A DNA stretch of 64,000 nt, taken from Neonectria sp. B-13 (taxonomy: Eukaryota; Ascomycota; Sordariomycetes; Hypocreales; Nectriaceae). Below the pieces are notes generated by a model. It was given only the letters and a program-made list of their open reading frames with translations. It ran no database searches and was not told where the DNA came from. Both the position numbers and the translations under genes were made by a program. Numbering within the stretch: the first letter of the stretch is position 1; the number at the start of each line of letters is the position of its first letter. Below, one piece after another: positions 24,704-35,690 of this stretch. The stretch lies in NCBI GenBank assembly GCA_002682825.1, contig NOKP01000024.1, positions 558,001 through 622,000 of the forward strand, in the 5' to 3' direction.

Positions 24704-24730
24704 ACCCCAATTTTTGGGGGTTACCCCATT
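24704..24730. promoter_or_regulatory. GGGG-box cluster upstream of SDR 1
   Basis: Near-palindrome ACCCCAATTTTTGGGGGT (24704-24721) followed directly by TACCCCATT (24722-24730), about 150 bp before the SDR ATG. The same box recurs upstream of other genes to 41.5 kb. Confidence 0.5.
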
Positions 24731-24872
24731 CCACTCTGTGGCCTACTTATACACGTTAGACACTGTCTGTATGACATGTACCTCGTTCATCTTAATGTTA
24801 CTCGAAACATCTGAAATCTTTTTTTGCCTAATTCTCACTTGTATTAAAGACCACGATATTTAGGATATAAAT

Positions 24873-25779
24873 ATGGTGGGACATTTCAAACATGGTGTTG
24901 CTTTGATCACTGGCGCTGCCTCTGGCACGTGGAATTTTCCCAAGACTCAAAACAGTTCGTACTAATAAGTATAGGCATCGGAAGAACAACTTCAGTAGCA
25001 TTTGCTCGTGATGGCTGTCAGAAATTAGCCTTGGGCGACATTTCCCTTCAAGGCCTAGAGCAGACGCGCGCGTTGATCCTCCAACAGTTCCCCGACGTAA
25101 GCGTCCTGTTGTACGAGGTGGATGTCAGCAAGGAGGCATCGGTTCAATCGTTCCACTCAGCTGTCGTGAGCGAGTTTGGCCGCATTGATTTTGCAGCAAA
25201 TGTTGCTGGATACGGACACAAGGCGCAATTGTCCGTCGATCTCGATATGACCGAGTTTGACAAATGCTTTGATGTCAACTTGAAAGGCGTGAGTGCCAAT
25301 AAGAAATTTGAACCAGATGAGTTCCACTAATTGAATAAAAGGTATTTCTCTGCGAGAGAGCTCAGCTCCGTCAAATGCTTGAACAGCAGCCCCTTGATGA
25401 GTTCGAGAGTCGTGGCAGTATCGTGAATGTGGCAAGCCTCTGTTCGACAATTGCAATGCCAGGTTTGGCTGCGTACTCCGCATCCAAAGGGGGTGTATTA
25501 GGATTGTCTAGGGTTGATGCACTAGACTATGGAAGCAAGGGGATCAGGATTAACTGCGTTGGACCTGGAAATGTCAGAACTCCAATGTTGGAAAGTGCCA
25601 TGCCCCCAGAGCACGTGGAAAAGACGGAGGCGATGACCCCTTTGAGACGTTTGGGACGACCAGAGGATATCGCTAACGCTGTGGTCTGGCTTAGCTCACC
25701 TTTAGCGAGCTATGTCACTGGTGTGTTACTTCCGGTTGATGGTGGTTTAGCACTTTGCACAGGTCCAATTGAAGCTTAG
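24873..25779 (+). CDS. Short-chain dehydrogenase/reductase 1, 267 aa
   Basis: Classical SDR (NAD(P)-dependent alcohol/ketone oxidoreductase). Exons are 24873-24924, 24975-25288 and 25342-25779. The first intron needs a GC donor (G|GCACGT...TATAG): only this gives TGAASGIGR, the canonical TGxxxGxG; the nearby GT puts the rest out of frame. The second intron is an ordinary GTGAGT-AG. Other landmarks: AANVAG, NLKG, NVASLCS with the catalytic Ser, and YSASK with catalytic Tyr and Lys. The C-terminal LPVDGG is typical of the fold. It is paralogous to the convergent SDR at 26.8-27.8 kb. Substrate unknown. GGGG boxes lie just upstream. Confidence 0.85.
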
Positions 25780-26808
25780 ATGTTCAAAGTTAGGGTAGAT
25801 TTGTCGGCCTTCCACAACTTGGTGGTCCATTCAACGGCTCTCTATAAGATATAAATAGGACATGAATCACGTACTGAATCACATAAATCAATAGGCCTTC
25901 CATCTCCCTAGATCCTATTTTAGTATCAACATTGATCAATTTGTTTCTCTGCTTATCCTTTATTCTACTTGGCCACCGATCGAGTTCCTCATGCCACCTT
26001 GATAGAAGAGTATAATTATAATTTGCACAAGATTAATTGTTATTTTAGACAGTTTCAAGCCAGTTATCTCCATTTCTTCACGATTAGTGTTGCTGCTGGA
26101 AATTGCCGGGTTCATTCCAATCAGCATTGGCCTTGTCTAAGGTTACTGTTGTTTCGTACCTCGGCCAATCGGGCGAATCTGACAGCCGAGGGTGAAAGTG
26201 AACCCCAAAACCTGCTACCCCAAACATTCAAGACCCCAAAAGTGGGAGTCATCCAACAGTGCGGAATATGACGCCGATTGACCCCAATACATGTCGGGTT
26301 CGCCCATGACACCGCCCATGGTTCTACAATCTAAGCGTAGGTGTTGAACAGGTGTTGAACAGGTGTTTTCAAACGCTCCAGCCTTCCAATGCCTTCCAAG
26401 AGGCTCTGCTAAAGCGACTGTCGTCTAGCGTCCGCTGGCCACGACGTAGACTGTGTCAGTCAGACTGAAAGAAATGACCAGTAGTAAGGCTATTTACTGT
26501 TGGTTGGTTATGAATCTTCTATGACATAATCACAGAATATTCAACGATATTCATTCATTAACTGTTAACTCTTTTTGCTGATCACATATCGGGCTTAATG
26601 GCTTTATCCCAAATTAAGGCACGAGAAATGGTTCACCACTTGCAGCCCAACCGACGTGTCAGAGCAAATCGAACGGAGTTTAACCACAAAGAGTTCATTG
26701 GGTGAAGTCCGAGTCATATTGATATTGAGCCAACTTAAAATGGTATTATCCAAATAAGGGTATGATTTGCCGAGGATTCCCAGTTAGAAAGTCTTGAAGT
26801 CATTTGTC
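25780..26808. promoter_or_regulatory. Region between two convergent SDR genes, with four GGGG boxes
   Basis: No gene recognised. Holds AACCCCAAAA (26201-26210), TACCCCAAA (26216-26224), GACCCCAAA (26232-26240) and GACCCCAATA (26280-26289) within 90 bp. Both flanking genes point inwards, so these boxes are not in an obvious promoter. They may mark a lost gene or a distal element. A short direct repeat of GTGTTGAACAG is at 26341-26363. Confidence 0.45.
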
Positions 26809-27778
26809 TCACAAATTATGGTACAGAAGCGCTCCGCAATCTACCGGCAAGCTGATGCCAGTTATAGCTGTAGCATTGCTTCCAGACAGGAACACAATGG
26901 CCTTTGCTACTTCTGCAGGATCAACCTGCCTGTTCATAGGAGACTGTCGCGCCGAGGCAGCAATAAACTCGTCCGACATTTCGCCACGTAGCATCGGTGT
27001 GTCTACGAAGCCTGGACAGATGCAGTTTATCCTAATGCCTTCGGGAGCATACTGACGGGCGTCCACGCGTACCATGCTCACTATCGCATGCTTAGAGGCG
27101 CTGTAGCCTCCAATACCGGGCATGACGGCTAACCCAGCCATTGATGAAGTATTCACAATTGAGCCCCGAGGAGCGTTCTTTACCCCCACAGAAAGAGGCT
27201 GCTGTCGTAGCATGGCTGAGGCTTGATGCTTTTGACATAAGAAGGTCTAAGCATAAGAACGGTGTTAGTACAAAACCATAGTGGAGTACTCTGCTCGGGT
27301 GCTAGAAACAATTAAATGATGCTGGGCAAAAGAAAAATTGAGACTTGCCCCCTTCACATTTATATTGTTGATTCGGGTGAATACATCCACGTCTTCCTCA
27401 TGGGTCAAAGTGCTGCCTCCGATGATTCCAGCATTATTGCACGCAAAGTCAAGTCGTCCGTAAACACGAACGCATTCATTGACCATGGTCTTGACAGCCT
27501 CTTCCATAGAAATATCGGCAACGTGAAGAACTACCTTGGCGCTTCTGTTGATCTCTCGGATGATGGCTTGCGTTTTGTTTAGTCCTTCCTGAGACAGGTC
27601 AACAAGAAATAATCTCAGGCAACCGTTGTTAACAAATTGCACTGCAATTTCTTGGCCGATGCCTGCGAAGAGACGCCTGATGTTGAGCTCATGCCATTGC
27701 GATATTTGGGAAATGCTTACCTGACCCTGCGCCAGTGATCAACGCCACTCCAGAACTCAGAAGAAGGTCCATGCTCAT
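26809..27778 (-). CDS. Short-chain dehydrogenase/reductase 2, 269 aa
   Basis: Exons 27778-27722, 27663-27349 and 27246-26809 on the minus strand join in phase. Intron 1 is GTAAGC-CAG. Intron 2 has a GC donor of consensus form (GCAAGT, from 27348) and a TTAG acceptor. The cofactor motif is TGAGSAIG, with Ala in place of the usual middle Gly. NNAG, NINVKG, NTSSMAG (catalytic Ser), YSASK and LPVDCG follow. Closely similar in layout and C-terminal sequence to SDR 1, with which it is arranged tail to tail. Three GGGG-type boxes lie 100-210 bp upstream of its ATG. Complete by length and motifs; substrate unknown. Confidence 0.85.
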
Positions 27779-27875
27779 GATATATGTTCGGTGAAGTGAT
27801 TGTGTGGAGAAAACTGTTCTGTTCAAGCTGACAAGATATGAGAAAGGTGCATCCGCTGGTGAAATGAACTCGAAC

Positions 27876-27984
27876 ACCCAAAATTTGGTCCTCACATCCC
27901 CACCTTCTATATATCAGCGTTGGGTTGTCTCCACAGCAAGGATATTTGGGGTGACAGATGACAAAGCATACGAGTACCCCAAAA
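27876..27984. promoter_or_regulatory. GGGG-box cluster upstream of SDR 2
   Basis: ACCCAAAATTTGGT (27876-27889, near-palindromic), TTTGGGGT (27945-27952) and TACCCCAAAA (27975-27984). The last two are inverted relative to each other. Located 98-206 bp upstream of the SDR 2 start. Confidence 0.5.
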
Positions 27985-28993
27985 TTAGTACATATCCCTT
28001 CATAGCCTCACACAGTCGTCAGTTAATACTCCCGGTGGCCCCTTGTAACAATGGCCCCTATACCAGGATTTTGGCAAACCGCCATCCTTCTCTGGTCAAT
28101 AGAATACCGGTATGTTCTTTGATCCAAGTGCTAAGGCTTCGGCTTGCCTCAACCTAGTCGTCTCAACACCTCTATCTTCCTACAACGCTGCAAAATTTAC
28201 CCTAGCCATGCCTTCGCGGAGGGCAAGAGGAGGTTTAATTTTTTTCTTACATTGTGAGTAAATGTCCTCCTCAGTCTGGGTTAAACATAGAAGATTATGC
28301 CATCTGAAGCACTTTCTACGATCGTTAGACGAGAAGTATAGCGCACCGCAATAATCACAGCATCTCTCTAGGAGGATATTTGAGCGGAGGAATCATCTCG
28401 TTTCTAAATGAACAGAGATTCTGAGAGCCAAGCTGGTACTCCTCAAAATCATGATGACGAGAGAATTTGTTTCTATGATAAGTAGTTTTTCGATTTTTTC
28501 GGCGTGGCCTCATGGAGTGCAAGCATGACACGGGTTCGGTCACATTTTGACAACCAGTTTTTTGGAATTACAAATCAACCGTATGTTTAATGAATGACAG
28601 ACGTTGGAAGGCCGGTAGCAGCGAGACTTCTGCCGCGCTGGCAAAGCACGTCGGTGGATTGCCGGCTGTTGGTCTTTTTCTTGATTGACAGGGCGGTTGG
28701 CGTCCAATACTGAAACCAGGATTCGGACCGCTAACCCAAGATGCCGATCAAGGATTGTATGTGCTGCGAAGATCCCTGGCCGAGAGTTGGTCCGGGCCTT
28801 TCCATAAGTGTGCACCTCACCGAATAGTAGTGAAGCCGAAGCCGAACCCGCGGGGCTACCCCGGATTCAATATTTCCCCGCAGATTCTTGGAACGGGCTC
28901 GGCTTGAGTTGCAAATAACCACAACTTGTCGGTCTTGCGCGGGCCCAACGCTCTTCGGATCTTCCACAACCGCACCAAAAGGGTATTACGGAC
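27985..28993. other. Intergenic region between SDR 2 and the C2H2 regulator
   Basis: Divergent promoter region about 1 kb long. TACCCCGG at 28856-28863 is a weak relative of the GGGG box, 130 bp before the regulator. No frame with family resemblance. Confidence 0.4.
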
Positions 28994-31309
28994 ATGGACT
29001 CGATCATCGAAAGCTCACGTGCCGCCGATGCTGATGAACTCGTGCCCCAGGCAGGCCCTGCAGACACGCCTCGGGACACTCCAAGCCGAAAACTGAGAAA
29101 ACACACCTGCTCGGTTTGTGGCCGTGCATTCAAAAGAACCGAGCACTTGACTCGCCACCTCAGAAGACGCAAGTTTTGTTTCATTTAGCTGTAAATGGTA
29201 TGGTTTGGCCACTGGAATTAACTTGTGGGTAGATACCAAAGAGAAGCCCTATCGCTGTCGCCAATGTCACCTGTGCTTTTCTCGAAAAGAACTGTACGTC
29301 CGCCACTCACAGAACACGCATGGAAAGGAGCGGCATCAAGTCCCATCTCCCGATGTTCTTGAAGGAGAATCCATTGTGGTGTCGGGTACGCTCGCGGTGG
29401 TGGCCAATCCAGTCCAGTCTGCTACCTGCCACATCCGTGAGGTCGTATATCCTGCAACACCTCCAAGCATCACGGGTCCCGCAAACATCCAGCCACCAAG
29501 CGCAGAAGAATTTCGGCCCTCTACTCCATCCCCGGGGATCAGACCCTGTGTAATGACGTCTCCGCCGTCTCCGCCGTCTCCGCCATCTCCAATAATAGAT
29601 GTGAATGATCACTCAATGCATCCAGAAAGAATCTACGATCTGGAAGACATCATGGAATACACAAATACACCAATGGGATGCACATACGGTTATGATAGCG
29701 GCGTATCGAATTCTTCCATTGTCCCAGAGCAGGCCAATCTATTTCTTGGTCCCACGGAATTTCGCTTCGACGAAGAATCTGACATTCATGGTGACAGTGT
29801 CAGTACACAGGACCTACGCGCGGAGATGATTGAATCAGTTCATGCTGCAAAGGTTTGGGAGTTTTAATCTGCCCATGAACGTTATTTGTGCCTTGCGCTA
29901 ATATCATATCCAAACCAGTGTGTCGGCCATCGTACCAATAAAACCATCGATGCATTGTCCATACCGTCGACAGTCGAGCTTGAAAACTACAAGAAGTCAT
30001 TCTTGTCCACCAAGGGGATCGCAATGGTTCTCGTTCATAGGAAACTAGCCTTTATGAGAGGCGAACCAGGTCTGTATCTACGATTGTCGCATCCATCCAA
30101 TCTGGCTAAAGCTTTTGATAGCCCTCAATCTGGCCTTGTTCGGCGAGGCTGCTTTGAACAGTGGAGACATCAATGTTGCTGCAACCTTAATACGAGCTTC
30201 TAGACTTGTCGCGGTCAACTGGGTATGTTTGAATCTGTTCGGTTGATGCTATAAGCCCCAGTACAAACGTTACTGACATCAAATGGCTAAAACAGTTGAC
30301 GAACAATCAACGCAGCCCGGTTCCTCTATCGATTCTCAATGCTCTACTTATTGCTCAATTGCGACGGTTACAGTTGGGCGGGTTTGAAGTTGCTGAAGAC
30401 TGGGGAGATGTCATACACAACTTCCTAGCCGTTTCTCGGCGGTTGGAATGCACTGAAACCATTGACCCCACAAAATATAAATGCTCAGATAATGAAGTCC
30501 CATGGTATACATTTATCCTGGCTGAAATGAGGAACAGGTTCGTCCTTCTATTGAAAGAGACCTTTTTCCATCATCCACTAATATTTCGCCCCAGGAGTTT
30601 GTTTTGTGTCTTGATCGGTATCAGCTTTTGGTCCGTTGCGGTTGACTCAGACGAGGCTCTAAGTCATTATGTTCTTGGCAGCCTTGACGTTCCTTGCCGC
30701 GATGAGTTGTGGGATAGCAACTCATACGATGAGTGGGAAAATCATTTCAACGGTCTAGGGCAGCCAACGTGCTGGCAGCAACAGATCGAATCACTGCCAC
30801 GAGAACCGCCTCAGAGACGCACGGAATTCAATGCTCTTTCAATGCTTTCCGGAATCATTCTCTATGCCAAAGAGCTGCGAGAATTAAGCCCAGATGGCTT
30901 TGAACATCTTCGCGAGCATGTGAGAGACATGTTCAACGGCTGGGAGTCATATTACTCCAAACACAAGGGCGACCGAGCCAAACTAGGACAGCTCACCATC
31001 CCACTAGTTTTTTATACTCGTATGGGACTCGAAGTCGATATCGATGGAGCTTTGAAGCTCTTTACTTCTCACAATTTCTCAGACATGCGCAAGTGTCTAG
31101 GTGAGGGTAACCTCCCTCTAGCGTTTCAGCTGGCATCGAGCTGCATCATTGAGTTACATTCGACGGATTGCAACATATCTCTAGCTCTTGCTACTCCTTG
31201 TGGTATGCCGTTATTCCAAAGTTTTGCCTCTCAGTTTCTTTTCACTCTTCCTCTTGGCATTTCCCTGTTTCCTTCCATTTGGTATTTGCTTTATTCACTT
31301 GCTTTTTAA
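28994..31309 (+). CDS. C2H2 zinc-finger regulator with fungal transcription-factor domain
   Basis: Probable pathway regulator. Exon 1 (28994-29168) and exon 2 (from 29233) are joined by a GC-AG intron (GCAAGT...GTAG). Splicing places C|AT across the junction to give the second zinc-binding His, so finger 1 reads CSVCGRAFKRTEHLTRHLRRH and is followed by TKEKPYRC. Finger 2 is CRQCHLCFSRKELYVRHSQ ending NTH. An acidic, Pro/Ser-rich linker follows, then an intron near 29854-29920 and YKKSFLSTKGIAMVLVHRKL of the middle-homology region. The next block (LLIALNLALFGEAALNSG) is one base out of phase across the candidate intron at 30069-30111, and the stretch near 30540-30660 is also hard to splice. 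Later exons run to about 31309. The gene is either damaged or has splicing I could not resolve. Boundaries after 29850 are approximate. Confidence 0.6.
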
Positions 31310-32035
31310 CTCAAGCCTCACCTGCAATATAACTGAATGGCATTTGTGAGACTAACTACTATCGCTATAGCTATCATAATCTGTGAATACACCAGCATAT
31401 TATGTAAACAACCATCCTCGGACCCAGGCGCCATTCATTCCTTGCGGCGTATATTATCCTGTATTGGACTGGTGAATGTAACAATATTCCCTGCAAGGCT
31501 CTGGGATCAATTACAGCTCTTCATATGTCGTCGCTCTGGTATGTTTCTTGGTCTAGTGACATTCTCGATACTCTGTGTCAGGTCTGACTATTGCTAGGGA
31601 ATATTCACTTATTAGCCGCTTCCTATGATTATAGTCAAACATTAGCATCATTGAATGTGATGCTTCTCAATACTATCACCTCTTAGTCAATGCTTAGTGT
31701 CAATGTCGCGAACTGTACAGCTCAGATATCCCGAGGTTCAATCTGGTTGTCGAGTTCAACGACTAGCTAAGCGCTACTTCAATTGATGATTAATCACCCA
31801 CCTTATATTAAAGCATCAAAGAAGGAACTGGTCGCTTTATTGAGATCCCATCTCTCGAAGTGACACTAGAAATACATCTCTACCCCAGAAAGGCTTGTTG
31901 CAAGAAGCCTACTTAACAGTTGAGACTCCGAAAAAACCATTGATCAAATAGATTCATCCTTGACAGAATTTAAAGAAATCAACCCTTAATAGTTAGAATC
32001 TAGTCGGAAGGCTCATCGTGAACACATCGATACGA
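31310..32035. other. Intergenic, nothing recognised
   Basis: 3' flanks of the regulator (+) and the membrane protein gene (-). Frames up to 86 codons, none convincing. Confidence 0.45.
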
Positions 32036-33265
32036 TTAGTTGTCTTTGAGCTGATCCTGTGCGAACACTATCTCATCCCGTTCCCAAACAAATGACAATG
32101 CTGAAGCTATCGGCCCAAGAAAAACTACTCGCAGGAGGATTTCCACCCTTTCTTTCCATCCCAGTTTTATCAACGCCTCGCAGAGCTGTGCATCATCGTT
32201 TGCCTTCACAGCGTGGCGTATCAACAATCCCCATATAACATATGCAATGCCCGAAAGGACATAGTCCCATTGCATGAACAAATGAACGCCTTCCGCAACG
32301 CTTGTAACAATGATTTGGCGAAACGGCGACGTTGGCACAAAGACATGGCTTGGCGAGAGACTAGAAGCATACTGTTTGTTGAATAGGTCAGGGAACAGCA
32401 GCGCCGATACTGATATTGACACTGTATAGAAGTGGGAGGCTGCCGCAATGACCAGACCGAATGCGTAGACGCGTCGTAGGAGGGCCAGTTCATCTCTCTT
32501 ATTTACAGTATGGTTCCCGCCATTTGCCCGGAAGAATTGTTTCCTCATGGCAACCATGACCAAATGCCCGAAGGCGGGGAAAGTTAACCATATTGCGATA
32601 GAGTTGACCTTTAACCGGGAGCCCATGATAGCTGGGGCAGGTAGGCTGACGAAGATTGTGAATAACACGTATGCAACAAGCACTACCCAAGGTGTTGCTT
32701 GAAGTGTTGCGTAATCTCGTGAACGAAGGGATGTTGTGCTCGGTGCGAAAGTAGTACGGGACTTCGACAGGTGAATGCACAGGTAAAGCGGAATCACGGT
32801 CGCGAAACCGTGCATCTGTATTATAACGCCGAGAGTTGTTGCACTGCGATTGGTTAGCTTGGGGAAAATCGCGAATGCTAGTTCTGGGCTTGGACTTTAC
32901 CTTGGGACGGCACTGTTGCCACTGCGCAATGCTTCCACGAAAGCTAGTACGTAGGTTGCAACAAATCCACCCGCAAATGGGATATTAGCTAGAGACAAGT
33001 ATGGCGTGTTGCCGTCCATAATAACCCAGAAAAATGACACGAGGCCACTGATTACAACATCAAGTGGCCAAATACCGGTAAATCCCTGGCGAATCGAGGT
33101 CCCGTCTGGAAGAGTGCTCTGGCGGATAACCGACCAGACTTCTGCCAAGAGCCCATTTCGAATAGCAAAATAATATAAAGCATAGTAGGCAAAAAGCCAG
33201 AGCAGAATCAACACCGCTCGGAAGGGGTATAGATTTTGGGACATAGCTATGGGCAGCGAGATCAT
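32036..33265 (-). CDS. Integral membrane protein, about 8 helices, 390 aa; possible non-canonical terpene cyclase
   Basis: Exons 33265-32901 and 32843-32036, with a 57-nt GTAAAG-CAG intron that joins phases exactly. About eight hydrophobic helices are visible, starting with AVLILLWLFAYYALYYFAI. The block IRQGFTGIWPLDVVISGLVS and a D/N pair in MDGNTPYLS follow; most charged residues lie in short loops. The overall pattern (helix pair, short loop with GI.PLD, then FFW..MDG) recalls a fungal membrane family found in terpenoid and meroterpenoid clusters, which I tentatively liken to the AscF/MacJ-type membrane cyclases. That assignment is from memory of the family pattern and needs a profile search. 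The gene is divergent from the monooxygenase gene and shares a box-rich 430-bp promoter with it. A second ATG at 33244 is possible. Confidence 0.6.
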
Positions 33266-33375
33266 CCAGGTGTCGTTGAATGCTTGAGAATGACGATGAA
33301 GATCGAAGTGTCCAGGTGTGGGAGGTTTCTATGCGACCAGTTGGTTTCGCAAGTCACTAAAATACGTTGACGCTG

Positions 33376-33506
33376 AACCCCAAGCGCGGTCTACCCCATT
33401 TCTCAAGCCGAACCCTCGGCAGTGTTCTCGGCTGCACCCCATTTCTGTCAAACTAGCCCCGTAACAGGGCCCGCGGCATGGGGTTGTCCATATGCCTTAC
33501 CCCATT
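33376..33506. promoter_or_regulatory. Divergent promoter with four ACCCCA boxes
   Basis: AACCCCAA (33376-33383), TACCCCATT (33392-33400), CACCCCATT (33435-33443) and TACCCCATT (33498-33506), between the membrane-protein and monooxygenase start codons. All lie in one orientation and two copies are identical. Confidence 0.55.
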
Positions 33507-33722
33507 CCATGGCCCAATCACACCCTCGAAGCTCAGATAGATTTAGAGGCATCATGTGTACACTACACTACATCCGAGATAAGCAAGCCGTGTTCAAGTT
33601 ACTTATAAAAGTGTGCGATCTGGACTAGTCTGGTTGAATGAAGGATCAACACTCGATGCAACACTTCTTTTTCCAATCTAGCAGCCCTTCATATATCTTT
33701 GATTCTTTGGACATACATCGCC

Positions 33723-35354
33723 ATGACGCCTACTAAGAATATTCTCAATTCCACGGCTGAACCCGACTTTGATGCTATCATTGTTGGTGCCGGGTTTGTT
33801 GGATGCCATCTCTTGTATATCCTCCGCGCCTCCGGATTTCGATGCCTCGTTATAGATGATGGAGAGGATATCGGTGGTGTCTGGCACTGGAATTGCTACC
33901 CTGGTGCTCGTGTCGACTCGCGGATCCCGATCTATGAGTACTCGAATCGACTCCTTTGGAAAGACTGGACCTGGACCCAGAGATATCCATGTCGCGATGA
34001 AATTTGCCAGTATTTCCAGCATGTCGAGAGCAAACTTCATTTGAAGAAGGATATCATCCTGAAGACTCGAGTTAGCTCGACAGTGTGGGATGATGACGGT
34101 GGAATTTGGTCCGTCAAGTCTAGCGACGGAAACACACGGACTGCGCGCTTCCTTCTCCTCAGCACTGGGTTCGCTGCCAAGCCGTACATCCCGAATTTCA
34201 AGGGTCTGGAAAGCTTTACCGGTGTAGCTTGCCATACCAGCAGATGGCCGCATGACGGAGTCGACTGCGAAAACAAGCGCATTGGAGTTGTTGGCAATGG
34301 GTCGAGTGGATTGCAAGTCGTCCAGGAGCTTGCATCTGCGGCAAAGACTTTGTCTGTTTTTCAGCGCAGTCCCACTTGCGCTCTACCTATGAGACAAGAG
34401 AGTCTTTTAGCCGAGGATCAGATCAAGATGAAAGACTCTTACCCTGACATTTTCAATCTCAGGAAGCAGACCTTCGGCGGAGTCGACTTCACTTTCCTGC
34501 CAAAGCTTGCGGTTGACGCGAGCCCAGAGGAGCGAGCAAAAACGTTTGAAGAAGTCTGGCAAAAGGGCGGCCTTTCGTTCTGGCTTGGTACCTATCCTGA
34601 TGTCCTTCGGGACCCAACCATCAACCGCGAAGCCTATCGTTTTTGGCGAAGCAAAGTCCTCCCACGTATCAAAGATTCCGAAAAGGCTAAGTTGCTAGCT
34701 CCAGAGAAGCAGCCTTATCTCTTCGGAACCAAGAGGGCAACTTTGGAGCAACGCCTATACGAGGTGTATAATCAAGATAATGTCTTCATCGTTGATACCA
34801 AAGCGAACCCGGTTGCAGAGATCACCCCTTCTGGTATCAAGTTGGAAGACGGAACACTGCATGAGCTGGACGTGCTTGTGTTCGGAACGGGATTTGACTC
34901 CATCACCGGTCCGTTGCTGGCAATTGATATCCAAGGCAAAACCCAAACGCTCCGAGAAAAATGGGCCAAGGGAACGAGCACCCACCTGGGCCTTATGTCG
35001 GCTGGCTTTCCCAATATGGTCATTCTGTACGGGCCTCATGGTCCTACTTCGTTCTGTAATGGGCCGACTTGTGCTGAGATGTACGGAGATTGGGTTCTTG
35101 ATACCTTAGTGCACATGCGTGGCAAAGGTATCAACCGCATCGACACCACTGAAGAGTATGAAAACAAATGGAAAGATACAGTCAACGCGCTCGGTAACGC
35201 CACCCTGATTCCACAGACTGATTCTGAATACATGGGAAGCAATATTCCTGGCAAGGTCAGGGAATGCTTGAACTTCCTGGGCGGTGTTCCGGAATATAGC
35301 AGGAGAATCAACCAGGAAATTGAGGACGGTTACCCGGGTTTCATTTTTGAATAA
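33723..35354 (+). CDS. Baeyer-Villiger-type FAD monooxygenase, 543 aa, single exon
   Basis: Flavin- and NADPH-dependent enzyme inserting oxygen next to a ketone. The first ATG in frame is at 33723 with a good Kozak context. FAD-binding Rossmann motif VGAGFVGCH is near residue 23. GGVWHWNCYPGARVDSRIP is the conserved block of the CHMO/PAMO-like type. The BVMO fingerprint FxGxxxHxxxWP is met by FTGVACHTSRWP, and NADPH-binding GVVGNGSSGLQ follows. The C-terminal VFGTGFDSITGPL and PHGPTSFCNGP are also family blocks. Length is normal and no intron or lesion is seen. It is divergent from the membrane protein gene. In a fungal cluster this enzyme would expand or cleave a cyclic ketone made by others. 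Substrate unknown. Confidence 0.9.
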   Translation: MTPTKNILNSTAEPDFDAIIVGAGFVGCHLLYILRASGFRCLVIDDGEDIGGVWHWNCYPGARVDSRIPIYEYSNRLLWKDWTWTQRYPCRDEICQYFQHVESKLHLKKDIILKTRVSSTVWDDDGGIWSVKSSDGNTRTARFLLLSTGFAAKPYIPNFKGLESFTGVACHTSRWPHDGVDCENKRIGVVGNGSSGLQVVQELASAAKTLSVFQRSPTCALPMRQESLLAEDQIKMKDSYPDIFNLRKQTFGGVDFTFLPKLAVDASPEERAKTFEEVWQKGGLSFWLGTYPDVLRDPTINREAYRFWRSKVLPRIKDSEKAKLLAPEKQPYLFGTKRATLEQRLYEVYNQDNVFIVDTKANPVAEITPSGIKLEDGTLHELDVLVFGTGFDSITGPLLAIDIQGKTQTLREKWAKGTSTHLGLMSAGFPNMVILYGPHGPTSFCNGPTCAEMYGDWVLDTLVHMRGKGINRIDTTEEYENKWKDTVNALGNATLIPQTDSEYMGSNIPGKVRECLNFLGGVPEYSRRINQEIEDGYPGFIFE

Positions 35355-35690
35355 GTATTCCACTCTTGCTTGCATGACAAACATCGTGCCTTCAGCCCGC
35401 AGCTGCAGGAGAAAGAATTGTGGAATTGATGAGCTAGTTTCAATGAGTAATCTTACGCTGCGTGTGTTCATTCCCATCACTTGTAACCCGTGACATGATG
35501 GGCTTTAATAGGGCGTTGAGTCTTACAGAAGATATTGGCAGCAGGTCTGGAAATGAATTCAAGCCCATCTCCTCCACAGCAGGCGACAGTCAGATCTAGA
35601 TTAGGTGAATAACGGTCTTGTATAAGGTACAATAAAATAAATTGGAATGGGAATGTATGAAAAATTACCGTGTAGGTAATTTACCAAAGT

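Larger units (their letters stand above)
23617..24872. other. Repeat-bearing, AT-rich intergenic region
   Basis: Contains dispersed repeat copy B, AT-rich DNA near 23880-23980, and an imperfect GCTGCTGCT/AGCAGCAG hairpin at about 24372-24399. The end (24704-24730) carries the GGGG-box cluster of the following gene. No intact frame recognised. Confidence 0.5.

Noticed and set aside
24929..24974. GT donor at 24929 for SDR 1 intron 1
   Set aside because: Using it puts exon 2 out of frame with the TGxxxGxG motif; the GC donor at 24925 fits exactly.
33699..33722. Start of the monooxygenase at 33699
   Set aside because: That codon is TTG; the first ATG, with good context, is 33723.
33678..34316. 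212-codon open frame on the minus strand
   Set aside because: Opposite the start of the Baeyer-Villiger monooxygenase, whose motifs are unequivocal.
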